Assembly (NCBI GenBank): GCA_035048495.1
Contig: CM068551.1
Coordinates: 11,905,248 to 11,969,247, forward strand
DNA: 64,000 nt
Reading direction: 5' to 3'
DNA from: Euptelea pleiosperma
Taxonomy: Eukaryota > Streptophyta > Magnoliopsida > Ranunculales > Eupteleaceae
Shown: in pieces, positions 34,113 to 46,351 of the stretch
How the letters are laid out: each line of letters opens with the position of its first letter
Position numbering within the stretch: the first letter of the stretch is position 1
The notes under the pieces: model-generated
What the model saw: the letters and a program-made list of their open reading frames with translations, nothing else
Databases searched by the model: none
Told to the model about the DNA's origin: nothing
Translations under genes and position numbers: made by a program

Positions 34113-34762
34113 TGTGTGTGACAAAAAATGGCCTACACCAAGGCCGTCCATATTTCCCCTCGAGATCATTTGTCTCAACATTTGGATAGAACTCGGACCT
34201 CTTCGCTGACCTGTTTGACTCGATTTAGAGGTCGGTTTGATGGAGAGGAGAGTCGATTACTTGAAGTGACCCAGCTCGGGCGAAGAAGTCAGTTCACCCT
34301 GCTGGTCGGCATCATTTTACAAGTGGTCTCTACCTAACCCTAGCCTTATGGGATATCTAACACCTACTCCAGATACTTGCACGGGTTAATACCTGAGATT
34401 TACCTAAACAGAATGATGAGATGATGGTTTCACTGTAGCTTTATGTACACGTCAGAGGGTACATACCTACCAAGATAGGCGACCATCTGCCTGATTGTTT
34501 TGAGCAGTTAGAGTCGATAAGTCTCACTTAACATGTTTCCCTATAAATGGGGACCTTCATTCACTAATAAGGGGGGACCGAACATCGAATGATCCCAGAA
34601 GCTTTGTCCATACTCTCTCTCTCTCTCTCACCAAGCCCCTTTAACCAACTTGAGTTGTGGACTTCTCAGTTCATACAGTACGAACAGGTACTCGGTCCTT
34701 CAAGTTGGGCATATGAGGTATAGGGTCCATTTGACCCCTATTAGCACAAAATTGACCCCACA
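34113..34762 (+). repeat. 5' LTR of the gypsy element
   Basis: Starts TGTGTGTGACAAAAAATGG right after AAGGG and ends GACCCCACA. It contains a plausible TATA-like CCCTATAAATGGGGACC near 34540. Its last 496 bp match the 3' LTR. Confidence 0.8.
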
Positions 34763-34849
34763 TTCTCTGGCACCAGCTGTGGGAACTACGTAGCCAAGTT
34801 GTTCTCTACCAATATCTTAGCTATGGTGAGTTGGATGAGTAAATCTCAA

Positions 34850-36756
34850 TGACAAGCCCTAGAGAGAGCTCAATGTTGTTCCTAGCTGGGGAATCAGCCA
34901 GAAGGTCAAACCCCACAAAGGGATAGGCCATTAGAGCTGTCTAATCGTGCATCTCACCTCTTTGCCAAGAGAACAGGCTCAACCATCAACCACAGTGACA
35001 AGAGACTTGCCAGGCTAAGAGAGATCAACTACCTTAGTGAGATCCATAGAGTAGAGCTCATGTGTTGGATGTTCCTCAATAGCCTTCGTGAAAATTCTTT
35101 AGTTTATTCCACAAGCTGCCTCACAACTCCATTTTTAACTTTGATGAATTCTATGGTATATTTTTAACGTAGTATGCTTAAAATTGTAAATATCAGCCCA
35201 GTCTTGACACCCTCTTCTCTATTAAGCAGGATGACAATGAGACTGTGAGGAAGTTTCTCTTTCGATTCTTATACCTTGAGCTCAGCCATCTCAGGCGTTG
35301 CCGAGGCTATGATGGTGTTGTGGCCTTCTGCCGAGATCAAAGTTGTACGAGTCTTTGGTGAAGAACCTACTGACCACCATGTCCAAGCTCAATGTCTACA
35401 TTGAGAAGTACATCAAGTTAGAAGAATACAACAAACTCACCTCAGAAATTGCCAATGGTGTAGTCCAAACCATTGTCACTTGAGAAATAGCAAAAGGAGG
35501 GAGACAGAAGGAAGACCTCCTTCGAAGGGAAAGGGGTAAAAATACCTCGAGAGGTAAGAATGATCGTGATATGTGGCCCAAGAGGCAATTCACCAACTTG
35601 ACATTGCCAATAGACAAGATCCTGGCCAAAATCCAAAATGAGCCATTCTTCTTCTACCCCCAACTAGTCCCACGGCCCAAAGATGGTAAGTTTATTAATC
35701 TTAACTAGTTTTGTGCTTTCTAGAGATATTGAGGGCACGAGACGTGGCGTTGTATGACATAAAGAACGCCATCTAAAATTACACTAACCAAGGCTACTTG
35801 AAGCATTCATCACTATAGTCGAGCAGCAAGAGCACCAAGAGGCTTCCTGAACCGAGCTGCTGAGCCTAGAGAGCAACCCTACCGGTCCCAATAGCAATTA
35901 TTGCCTGACCACATGGAATCATCAACGTCTACATGAAGAGATAACTAGGGCAACTCGAGAGATCAACTAAGAGAGCGAATAGTCCGATTGTACTAGTCAA
36001 CAACATAAAGTTATACTTGGGGTGACCTTTGAGACCCTAATTTTAAAGCTAGAAGAGGATCCCATCATCACATTTTTGGCCCAAAGACCCCATCATCGCA
36101 TTTTCTGCCTAAGACCTAGAACCGATCCATCAACCCCACACTGATGCTCTAGTCATCACCCTCAATATCTGGGGATGGAACGTAAATAGGGTCTTGATAT
36201 ATTGCAGGTGGCCAACATCTTATCTTTCTAGTCTTCAAGAAGATGAGTTTGAAGATTTGTCTTCCTCTACATCGCCATTAATCGTCTTAAAATGGTGAAA
36301 CCACTCAGCCCTTAGGAGAGATCTGCCTGCCCATTGCAGCGGGACCGATCACCATTCCAACCATCTTCGTCATGTTAGACACCCCGTCACAACATAATGC
36401 CATACTTGGTCAACGATGGGTCCACAAGATGAGGGCGGTCCTGTATTCATAATTCTAAGTCATGATTCCCCACTATAAAAGGGATTATGCTAATTTGAGG
36501 GGAGATAGCGGCATAACAATGCCAATTGGCAGCCATGGAGTTTCCAAAGAATTTATCCATCACTTCGTCCTCAACCACCAACGAGAAGGAGAACTCAGGA
36601 ACTGAATCTAGTCAGCCAACATAGCAATTAGCCTACCCCTTGAGGACCCAACTAGTACCCTACTAGTCCGAGGAGCAAAAGTCCCTTACAACTGTCGAAT
36701 CTATCGAGGAGGTGGACATTAGGGAAGATCCAGATCAAAAGAAAACCACATTTATT
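34850..36756 (+). pseudogene. Gypsy gag and protease remnant
   Basis: No long frame survives. In broken frames I can read ETVRKFLFRFLYLE (gag core) and, near 36140-36600, motifs typical of the Tat protease region (DALVITLNIWGW, then a QHNAILGQRWV-like block). Numerous stops. Confidence 0.55.
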
Positions 36757-36761
36757 GGGAC

Positions 36762-37730
36762 TATTATCTGTATGATATATTCACTGAAAAAGAAGAATAG
36801 GAGAGGAGAATAAAATAACAATAGCTTTCAAACAAATTTGTCCCCTTATTGCAGTGCTAAAGGTCTCTGGACGTCTGTCTCTCAAGATACAACGATCTCA
36901 ATGTACGGAAATAGCACTTAATCCACACGTCTAGCGAACTGGAACTGTGTTCGTACTCTCATAGACTTAAAACTTATTAAATTAAAAAACTGGTTAAATC
37001 ATGAAATTTTGTGTGTTTCGAAAGAGGGGACGAAATAGGATTAAATAGAGAAGGAGGTGGTTCGAGACGGTTACATAACCGCTTGACGGTTATACCTATG
37101 TTTGATGAATCAGAATAACTGTTTGACAGTTATTCCCATATTCAATGAACCAGAGAAAACAATGAATTTGCCCAAGTCAAGAAGGAAAGCTCGAAGCCCA
37201 ATGACTGCCCATAAATAAAGTAGCAAAACTTTAGGTATTCGCGCACCCACGTGAGGCTTAAAGCCAGGATTTGCACCCCCCTTGCCTGCGTGCAGGACAC
37301 ATGCCGCCAGTGGGTGCGCATTAAAGAATTTTGGATCCAAAGATCCAAATCCTTTTAAAAGCTTTTTATTCCTCATGGGCCCCCTTGTGCGCGCGAGCCC
37401 ATCCACTATTCACTTTGTGCTAACAAGTCTCTATGGAACAACTTCTATATATAGTTGCATTCTAATCTTGTTGTTTTCCAATGTGGGACTAAAGTTTTTC
37501 ACAAACTTTATTCACTTACAAACATTACAAGTAGGGTAGTTTGGAGCCAATTTTTCATTCACCCATAAAGGGTCTTGGTTAAATAATTTAACAACATTAT
37601 TCTCTATACCAAGGGAATGAAAAATCAACATGGACCCGCCTCAAAAGATAAGTGGGTCCCACTTTTATTTATGCCCAAAGTGACTCCGTTAGTCACATTT
37701 TCAAGTTTTTCAACCTGGATTTTTCCAACA
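36762..37730 (-). repeat. 3' LTR of the nested copia element
   Basis: 969 bp, from TATTATCTGTATGATATATT to GGATTTTTCCAACA on the plus strand. The shared part with the other LTR starts near 37300. Confidence 0.75.
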
Positions 37731-38631
37731 ATCCCCCACATGAATGAAAAAAGGCAAAAACATAAAAGAAGATTAAAAAATTAAAATAATAGAGAGTACA
37801 GATAGGAATAGTCTTGCATTTGGTAAGGTAGCTTGTAGCTTTGAACCTTCCTTAGTGAAAATCTATCAGATTTACTAGCTAATCAGTGAACGTGATGTCT
37901 TGAACTGTTTAGCCATTTGTGTAAATCAAAACAATAAACTTCACACAAGTCTTTTCCAGACACAGTTGATTCTCACGGTTGTGTTTATTTTGGCCCTGAA
38001 CATTCCCAGATTCATGAGTGCTTTAAAGAATTCAGCCTTTATTAATTCTCATAGAATCGGCTTAGTTCTATACTCAGATATGTGATTTAACTATTAAGAG
38101 TACCCTGTTGTACCCCATTTGTTTTAAACAAGGTATAGAAATCATTAAAAATAAAGCTTATCCTAGTCATTCGCTACAGGCAATACTATTACATCATAGG
38201 AATAGGTTGGAGAGATAATCTCCTTAGTGTTACTGTTAAATCACTCACAACTAGTTTTCCTATTGAACCTAGATCTTGGGATCTCCAGTCAACTAGGTTA
38301 GGTTTCCATTGAGATAATTTCAAGATATAGGCTTTAAGCCCATTCCCCTCGATGTGCAGTATATTTCATCTCTAGATAACCCTTTAGTTAGTGGATCCGC
38401 TAGGTTATCCTTTGACTTCACAAAGTCAATGAAATAATTCCACTAGAGAGTAACTGCTTTACGGTATTGTGTCTACGACGCATATGTCGTGTCTTACCGT
38501 TATACATATTATTCTATGCTCTGGCTATAGCCGCTTGATTGTCACAATATATACATAAGGCAGGCACAGGTTTTGGTCATAAAGGAATATCATCTAAGAA
38601 TTGTCGAAGCCATTCAACTTCTTCGCCAACC

Positions 38632-39092
38632 TTATTTAGTGTAATAAATTTCTATTCCATCGTTGATCGGGCTATGCATGTTTGTTTTAAGGATTTTCAA
38701 GATACGGCTGCATCGCCAAGTGAATACATATCCACTTGTGGATTTTGACTCTTCAGAATCCGATATCCAGTTAGCATCATTGTATCCTTCTAGTACAGCT
38801 GGATATCTTGTATAATAGTGCAACCCATAGTCTAGGGTGTACCGTAAGTACTTCAAAACCCTAACTAATGCTTCCTAGTGATCAGATCCTGGGTACTGGT
38901 ATATCTACTCAGTTTGCTTACCGAGTAAGCAATATCTGGTCTAGTACAATTCATGATATACATTAAACTGCTTATTATCTGAGAATATTCCAATTGGGAT
39001 ATAGTCTTACTAGTATTTTTCTTCAATTTTTGATTTGGATCAAGAGGAGTTTTTGCTGGATTAGTATCATACTTGTTAAATCTTTTAAGCAT
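38632..39092 (-). pseudogene. Copia RNase H / RT C-terminal remnant
   Basis: [20 protein letters not shown] at 38865-39092, and [20 protein letters not shown] at 38632-38856. These are the standard C-terminal blocks of copia polyproteins, here split by a stop or frameshift. Confidence 0.75.
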
Positions 39093-39402
39093 TTTCTCAA
39101 TATAATGCTATTGAGATAAAACAAGTCCATTTGATGTCCTAATAATTTTAATTCCAAGAATTACATCAGCAACTCCCATGTCCTTCATATCAAAATTATT
39201 GGTCAACATCTTTTTAGTGGACTTAATTACATTAGTATTAGTCCTTATAATGAACATGTCGTCAACATATATCCCTATAATGACAAACTATAACACATGC
39301 TTCATTGATGTTCTTAATTTAGACAAATTTGTCACATTCATTAATTTTGAATCTATTTTTCATCATGACACTATCAAATTTTGCATGCTATTGCTTGGGT
39401 GC

Positions 39403-39876
39403 TTATTTCAATCCATAAAGTGATTTTACTAGTCTGCATACTTTCTTTTCTTGTCCTTTTACAATAAAGCCCTCTGGTTCCATATATTTTTCTTCATTTA
39501 ATTCACCATTTAGAAATGCTGTTTTAACATCCATTTGATGTATTTCAAGCTTATGCAATGCTGCAATAGCTATCAACATTCGTATGGATGTTATTCTAGT
39601 AACAGGTGAATATGTATCAAAATAATCTATGCCTTTTTTTTGCCTATATCCTTTGGCCACGAGTTTGACTTTATATTTGTCAGTGGAGCCATCGACTTTC
39701 ATCTTCTTCTTGAAGATCCATTTGCAACCAATCAGTTTGTTGCCTGGTGGAAGATCCACTAATTCCCAAGTATGATTTTGAATTATGGATTCAATTTCGT
39801 TCTTTACAGCTTTTTTCCAGGATGTGACTTCTGGAGTTGACATAGCCTCTTTAAAGGTTTGAAGCTCATTTTCCAA
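39403..39876 (-). pseudogene. Copia reverse transcriptase fragment
   Basis: 157 codons with TSWKKAVKNEIESIIQNHTW, GCKWIFKKKMKVDGS, LVAKGYRQKKGIDYFDTYSP and QMDVKTAFLNGEL, ending VKSLYGLK. The first half of RT is preserved in one frame; the YVDD part further left is broken. Confidence 0.8.
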
Positions 39877-40769
39877 CAGGTATGTTAGAAAATCTAGACC
39901 AAAGGATTTTTCTGTCCCAATTCTTTTGCTTCTTCTTTGTTCATTATCAGTTGTATTTTCATGCTGATTGCTATTTGAAGCAACATCACATGTTCTCTTA
40001 TGAGAATATAAATTGTGATCACTTTGTAAGGAAATATATTTTCAGAGAATTCAACATCTCGTGACTCAATGATAGTATTATCATGTATGTCGGTTACACC
40101 CGATTTATGAACAAAGAACCTGAAAACACTGTTATTAATAGCGTGACTAATGAAAACACAATCAACTATTTTTTGTCCTAATTTTGTTTGTTTAGGAAGC
40201 GGAACAGCCACCTTTGCAAGGCACTCCCACACCTTCAAGAATTTATAAGAAAGCACTTTGCCTTTCTAAAATTCATATGTGGTCTTGTCTAGCTTTTTGT
40301 GGGGAACTTTGTTAAGTATATAATTTGCATAGAACAAGGCTTCCCCCCACAAATTTTGTGGTAATCAAGAACTTATAAGCATAACGTTAACCATTCCTTT
40401 CAATGTCCTATTTTTTCGTTCAGTAATTCCATTTTGCTGAGGTGAATAAGGAGCAGTAGTTTAGTGAATAATATCATGTTGAGCACAAAACTCATCAAAT
40501 GGTAATGGCTCATATTCACCACCTCGATCTGTCTTGAGATTCTTAATCTTTTTGTTCAATTGATTCTCCACCTCATTTTTATAAATGAGAAACATGTTCA
40601 TTGTCTCATCCTTGTTATGTAATAAATATACATAACGGTATCTAGTACAATCATCAATGAACGTGATGAAGTACTTTTTACCTCATCGGGTTTGAACAAA
40701 TTTCAAATCACAAAGATCGCTATGAATCAATTCTAGCGGTTCAGTACTTCTATGTATGGAGTGAAATGG

Positions 40770-41399
40770 TTATTTTACAAATTTAAATTCTACACATATT
40801 TCATACTTATGATTGTTATCAATTTGGAATTTGGGCAGCAATCCTAGATTCGTTAATCTTTTTAAAGATCCATGATTGACATGTCTTAATCTAGAATACC
40901 AAACATTAAACAACTCAAGCATGTAAGCAGAAGAAGAAATAGCTTTATTATTATGAGATACCATTACATTGAGTTTGAATAGTCAATCACATTGATACCA
41001 TTTTTCCACAAACATACCTCTATTTGTAAGAATAAACTAATCCAACTCAAACACTAATTTGAATCATTTCTTACTCAATAAGGATCCAAATACAAGGTTC
41101 TTACAGATATCAAATACATGAAGTACATCGTTCAATGTTAGAACCTTCTCAGAAGTGAATTTTAGTAAGACTTTCCCTTTTTCTTCAACCTTTAAAATTG
41201 AAGAGTTGCTCATAAACAGCTGTTCGTCATGTTCCACCTTTGTATATTCAATGAATAGTGCTTTATCGAAACATATGTGTCTTGTGAAACCTATGTCCAC
41301 CCACCATCCCTTGTTATTTTCAGCCAAGTTAACTTCAGAGATAACTGCTGACAAATTGAGATGAGACACTATGGCTGAAAGATTTTCTACTTCTGTCAT
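40770..41399 (-). pseudogene. Copia protease and pre-integrase remnant
   Basis: 41064-41399 has GWWVDIGFTRHICFDKALF, matching the copia protease region, but the catalytic DSGA reads DIGF. 40770-40964 has FNVWYSRLRHVNHGSLKRLT, the GAG-pre-integrase HxRLGH block, here RLRHVN. Integrase fragments extend left to about 39894. Confidence 0.65.
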
Positions 41400-41542
41400 G
41401 TTTGCTTGAGCCGATTTGTCCTTTGTAGGGTCTTGATTCTAATGCTTGCGGCAGTCCTTAGCTAGATGTCTGGGTTTGTCGCACACAAATCAACTACCTT
41501 TGAACTTTTTAAATTTCTTGCCTTCGGACCTTGATTCAGATT

Positions 41543-41797
41543 CTATCTATTCTTGTTGAAAGATTTTGACTTGACCTTTGAAGAGCTTTCCTCCACCATA
41601 TTGGCCTTTACATCCACATTATTTATTTTGGAGTTCTTCTCATTACCCATGTTGTCTTCTTCAATCCTCAAACGTACAATCAAGTCCTCTAACTTCATCT
41701 CTTTACGCTTGTGCTTCAAATAATTATTGAAATCCTTCCAAGATGACGGTAATTTTTTAATTATCGAAGCCACTTGGAATGATTCGCTAATACTCAT
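41543..41797 (-). pseudogene. Copia gag fragment
   Basis: 84 codons: FQVASIIKKLPSSWKDFNNY, KHKRKEMKLEDLIVRLRIEE and a Lys/Ser-rich tail. This is the C-terminal half of copia gag. The zinc knuckle lies in broken frame just to the left. Confidence 0.65.
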
Positions 41798-42118
41798 GCC
41801 TTCTGCATGAATTTTATGTAAAATAATTTGAAGATCTTAGACTTGATTAATTACTGCTTTGGAATCTGTCATTTCAAAATTCAAAAATCTGCGTATTTTT
41901 TATTCAGAGATTCCCATAATTCCTTAGTAGTTGTAATTGGACTATAGACACTATATAAAGTGTGGTCCAATCTGTTGAGAATATAATTTCGGCATAAGAA
42001 ATCAGAATGTTTCTAAGCCTCAACAGTAGTTTTGTCAGTCTCGTCATCTTTTAGATTAGGAGCTTCCTCATTTAGAAATTTCATCAGATTTAATGTTGTC
42101 AGATAAAATTTCGCTGAC

Positions 42119-42539
42119 GGACACCGCCTGCGGATGCGCATTAAGGAATTTCGGATCCCAAGATCTAAATCCTTTTATTCCTCAAGGGCCCCCGTGTGCG
42201 CGCGAGCCCATCTACTATTCACTTTGTGCTTACAAGTCTCTATAGAACAACTTCTATATATAGTTGCATTCCAATCTTCTTGTTTTCCAATGTGGGACTA
42301 AAATTTTTCACAAACTTTACTCACTTGCAAACATTACAAGTAGGGTAGTTTGGAGCCAATTTTTTATTCACCCATAAAGGGTCTTGGTTAAATAATTTAA
42401 CCACATTATTCTTCATATCAAGGAGGTGAAAAATCAACATGGACCTGCCTCAAAAGATAAGTGGGTCTCACTTTTATTTATGCGCAAAGTGACCCCGTTA
42501 GTCATATTTTCAAGTTTTTCAACTCGGATTTTTCCAATA
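42119..42539 (-). repeat. 5' LTR remnant of the nested copia element
   Basis: 421 bp matching the right part of the LTR at 36762-37730. The other 500 or so bases and the primer-binding site are deleted. Confidence 0.75.
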
Positions 42540-42544
42540 TGGAC

Positions 42545-44210
42545 TACATTGTCAAATAGCGATAAAGCTGACCTCGTATCCTTCTTGAAGTAAAACAAGG
42601 ATGTGTTCGCTTGGTCCTTCGATGACATGCTTGGGTTGGACCCAGAATTTGTCTACCACAAGTTGAATGTGGACCCCAATGCATGTCCAATTCGTTAGAA
42701 GCCCGAAAACCTTACACCGGCCTCATCTCTATTATGTAGTAAATGAAAAAATATAGAAGCCACTAAGAGTGAGGTTTATTCGAGAAGTAAAGTACCCAAA
42801 ATGGATCGCCAACATGGTGGCTATCCTTAAAAAAATCAAAAAATGAGAGTTTGCATAGACTTCACTAATCTCAACAAGGTGTGTCCGAAGGATGGCTTTC
42901 CCTTGCCTTGGATTGACAGGCTGGTAGACACCACCTCGAGACATGCCCAATTGTCTTTCATGAATAGTTATTCCAGGTACAACCAGATTCCTCTATATCC
43001 GGAGGACGAAGAAAAAAATGTTCATCATAGACAAAAGTTTATACTACTCCAAGTGATGCCCTTTAGACTCAAGAATGTTAGAGCCACTTATCAGTGGGTG
43101 GTCACAACTATGTTTAAGGACATGTTCAATGAAAGTATGGAAACTTACATTGACGATATCTTGGTGAAGAGCCAAGAGCACAATCGACATTTGAAAGATT
43201 TAGCTCAAACCTTCGATAGGCTCCGATAATACAGAATGAAGTTAAATCTTGCCAAGTGCAAATTTGTAGTTACTTCAGGTAAATTTTTGGGATGTCTAGT
43301 CACTCACTGAGGAATTGAAGCCAATCCTAAATAGATCTGGGCACTCTACAAGATTCCCTCTCCATAGAGTAAGAAGTAAGTTTAGGTCCTAATTAGAAGA
43401 ATTATCGCCATGAACATATTCATTTCTCAATCGTCTAATAGGTGTGCCCTTCTTCAAGCTGGTGAGGAATTCGGACCAATTCGAGTGGTCAGCCAAGTGT
43501 GAAGAATCCTTCCAATAGTTGAAGAAATATCTAGAATAATCTCCATATTCTCCAAGCCAGATCTCGAGAAAGAGCTCTCCCTCTACCTAGTAGCGATAGA
43601 CCAATTAGTCAGCTATGAGTTGGAAAGAACTCAGCACTAGGTGAAGAATCTTATGTACTTCATTAGCAAAACTCTCAATTATTTCAAGCTGATCATGTGA
43701 GGCTCGAGAAAATTGTTCTCGCCTTAGTGCTCTCAGTCAGACATATGAGGCCTTATTTTCAAGCTCACTCCATTTGGATAGTCGCTGAGCGTCCAATTTG
43801 CAGTGTTCTTTTTCACCTAGATATGTTTTTGGCGCGCGACTAACCAAATGAACAATTTTATTGGCTGAGTTCGATAGTTCATCCTGAGAACCAATGTTAA
43901 GGTCCAAACCCTAGCCAACTTCCTAGCTGACTTCCCTGTACAAGCAGAAGAGGTCGAAATAGATGAATTCTTGTATAAGCCCCCTAAATCTGATATGAGC
44001 TATGTGCAAGTAGCCCGACTAGCGCTGACAACAACAAAGCATGGCCAGAACTTATACGTGGATATGGGTTAGCCAACATAAATGGCACCGGAGGGGTTGT
44101 GTTAGTTTCCCATGAGAAAGTCATTTGGTTTGGGTTCTCGACATCCAACAATGAAGCCGAGTACGAAGCCATGATCTCTAGCCTTTAAATGGCCAATGAT
44201 CTAGATCTAA
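42545..44210 (+). pseudogene. Gypsy RT / RNase H remnant
   Basis: Resumes the gypsy pol after the copia insertion (LGLDPEFVYHKLNVDPNA in frame near 42630-42680). 42843-43229 is one RT frame with MRVCIDFTNLNKVCPKDGFP, QLSFMNSYSRYNQI and ETYIDDILVKS. The motif A Asp of the usual FMDAYSGYNQI is replaced by Asn. RNase H fragments reach about 44190 (NNEAEYEAMISSL), then the frame runs into the 3' LTR. Confidence 0.7.
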
Positions 44211-44248
44211 ACGCGTGTCACCTCCTATTCACCAGTGACTAGTTGAGA

Positions 44249-44746
44249 TGACCCAGCTTGAGCAAAGGAGTCGATTCACCCTGGTGGTCAACATCAATCT
44301 CTGAGTGGTCTCTACTTAACCTTAGGCAAAGGGACATCTCGTACTTACTCTAGATGAGATACCCCATGCTTGCATAGGTTGGTACATGAGATTTACTTAA
44401 ATAGAATGACGAGAGGATGGGTTGACTACAGCTTACTGCACACGTTAGAGGGTACATACCTACCCTCACATGCGACCATGCTCCGATCTTTTTGGGCAGT
44501 TAAAGACGATAAGTCTCACCTAACCCGTTTCCCTATAAATGGGGACCCTCATTCACTAAGGGGAGATCGAACATGGAACAATTGCAGAAGCTCTGTCCAT
44601 TCTCTCACTCTCACCAAACCCTCGTAACTAGACTTGAGTTGCCAACTTTTGAGTTCATACAGCACGAAGAGGTAGTCGGTCATTCAAGTTGGGCATTTGA
44701 GATGTAGAGTCGATTTTACCCCTATTAGCCGAAAATTGACCCTACA
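44249..44746 (+). repeat. 3' LTR of the gypsy element (5' part deleted)
   Basis: 498 bp, starting TGACCCAGCTTGAGCAAAGG and ending GACCCTACA, then AAGGG. About 150 bp are missing from its start compared with the 5' LTR. Confidence 0.8.
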
Positions 44747-44874
44747 AAGGGTTAGGGCAGACTAGGGAGAAAGAGAGACTAGAAAAAAGAATGAAAAGAG
44801 ATCTACCTAATTAGACTTCATGTGAAATCCAATACTAAACATTAAGATCTGGGGAAAACTTAAAACACAGGCGT

Positions 44875-45700
44875 TGGTCTAGGTTATGCTCCCACCAAGA
44901 GATAGTTCACTAATCGAATGGTCCAAATTGATCAACCGATCTACCTGAAGTAACTATCCCCCAACCAAAAGATGGATAACAAATTCAATGGTCGAAAAGG
45001 ATTGACAAAAAAGTCAGTGAGGATGATGAGGTTAGTACCCCAATATGTGGTGGGCTTATATAAGATCGTAAGTGCTTCCAACCCATTAGATCTGTGACAT
45101 AGATGATAGTTGGTGGACCTACATATCGATCAAAACCATCCAAACCGTAAAGTACCTCTTGCACAGACCATAACCGAAAATCAAATCAATCCGAATGATC
45201 ATCTGTTGCTTTTATTTGTGATAACAGATCCAAGGTTTAAAAGAAGCCATTTTAATTTAACGGTATAACGAACAGGGTGCGTTACCGTTAAAACGGCTGT
45301 TAAAACGAATTGTAACGGAAATGGGCAAAAATGAAATTTAATGGAAAAACAGGAAAATAAACGAAATAACGGCCTTCTTTCCACAAATTTTTTTAGAAAA
45401 TAGTGGCCATTATTTTCATTTTAACGCGGTTAGAACAATTTTAACGGCTGTCATTTTCCCAAGTGTCAAAACGGTTCTTAACGAAAGGGGCTTGGGGCAT
45501 TACCGTTTTAACGGCCGCTATTAAACCGTTAAAACGGCGTTATTTTAAACCATGATTAATTAGATCTTCTATGATATCCCCCACCAAGAGATGGATCACA
45601 ATGGCATGGTCCAAACTGATCAATCAACTGCCTTAAGTAGCTACCTATATGCCCCAGCCCGAAAATCACATCAATCTGTGAATCCCTCTCAATACAAAAA
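44875..45700. repeat. Dispersed repeat G, copy 2, interrupted by a hAT-like MITE
   Basis: Homologous to 33655-34107 (CCACCAAGAGATGG, GAATGGTCCAAATTGATCAA, CTTGCACAGACCATAA, TTGCTTTTATTTGTGA). The MITE at 45231-45554 interrupts the homology. Confidence 0.6.
45231..45554. mobile_element. hAT-like MITE, family E copy 2
   Basis: Starts CAAGGTTTAAAAGAAGCC and ends TTATTTTAAACCATG. Its inside has the same CCGTTAAAACGG blocks as the other family E copies. The flanks AACAGATC and TTAGATC may be a decayed target duplication. Confidence 0.7.
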
Positions 45701-45706
45701 TTGTTC

Positions 45707-45709
<3 letters not shown>

Positions 45710-45744
<35 letters not shown>

Positions 45745-46213
45745 ACGCCGGGTGTGGTACCACGACTAAAAAAAGCCCCTTGAACAAGAGAAGGCTCAGG
45801 CTCCAGTTACAGCCCTAAATTGACAGGCTCCGGTTACAGGACATAATATGAGCCACATGGCACACTCTTAGAGGACTGACCGTATGGATGTTTGGCCAAT
45901 CCCTAAGTGGACCTACAAACCAAAAATCAGCCTGATTTTTGGGTTGGACTTAATGTCATGGGTTAATCTCAACTGTGGGAATTTGAGAGTATTTGAGGTA
46001 CAAAGATCCAACAACTAGAAATCACTAATCAGGCTGATTTTTGGTTTGTAGATCCACCTAGGGATTCGCTAAACATCCATATGGTCAGAGTCCACTAAGA
46101 GTTTGCCACATGGCTCATATTGTGTCCAGTAACCGGAGCCTGTCATTTTAGGGCGGTAACTGGAGCCCGACCCACAAGAGAAAGGTTCTTCTCTCTCTCT
46201 CTCTCTCTCTCTC
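45710..46213. repeat. Composite palindrome with (AG)n/(CT)n outer arms
   Basis: An (AG)n run at 45710-45741 is mirrored by a (CT)n run at 46191-46213. Inside, GACAGGCTCCGGTTAC is mirrored by GTAACCGGAGCCTGTC, then a complete G-box-family MITE (about 45848-46124) forms the centre, itself a foldback. The arms pair almost continuously for more than 80 bp outside the MITE. Confidence 0.75.
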
Positions 46214-46351
46214 ATTTTGATAGAAATCCAAGAAACTGAATCAATTCTTGAAAGCAAACACCCATTAAGAAGATGGAAGTTTAAGAGATGGATACAGAAC
46301 AAGTAAATGAAAGCATTTCAAAGAAATGAAAATCCTTCTTCATCAACATAC

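Larger units (their letters stand above)
36762..42539 (-). mobile_element. Copia retrotransposon nested in the gypsy element
   Basis: Minus-strand element of 5.8 kb. The left LTR is 36762-37730; the right LTR remnant is about 42119-42539. Flanks are GGGAC (36757-36761) and TGGAC (42540-42544), a 5-bp duplication with one change. Next to the left LTR is a polypurine tract on the minus strand (ATGTGGGGGATTG). Gag, protease, integrase, RT and RNase H remnants follow in copia order. The gypsy pol sequence resumes right after it, which proves the nesting. Confidence 0.8.
34113..44746 (+). mobile_element. Ty3-gypsy retrotransposon (Tat-like), with nested copia
   Basis: The 5' LTR is 34113-34762 and a truncated 3' LTR is 44249-44746. 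An identical AAGGG lies outside both ends (34108-34112 and 44747-44751). After the 5' LTR comes CTGGCACCAGCTGTGGGAA, which resembles the primer site of Tat-type gypsy elements. Gag and protease remnants fill 34850-36750; RT and RNase H remnants fill 42550-44200. Integrase and the first part of the 3' LTR are missing, a deletion joining RNase H to the LTR at 44249. A complete copia element (36762-42539) sits in the pol region. Inactive. Confidence 0.8.

Noticed and set aside
34620..34635. Functional promoter element (CT run in the gypsy LTR)
   Set aside because: Simple-sequence run; no evidence of function.
44370..44627. 85-codon plus-strand frame
   Set aside because: It lies wholly within the gypsy 3' LTR.
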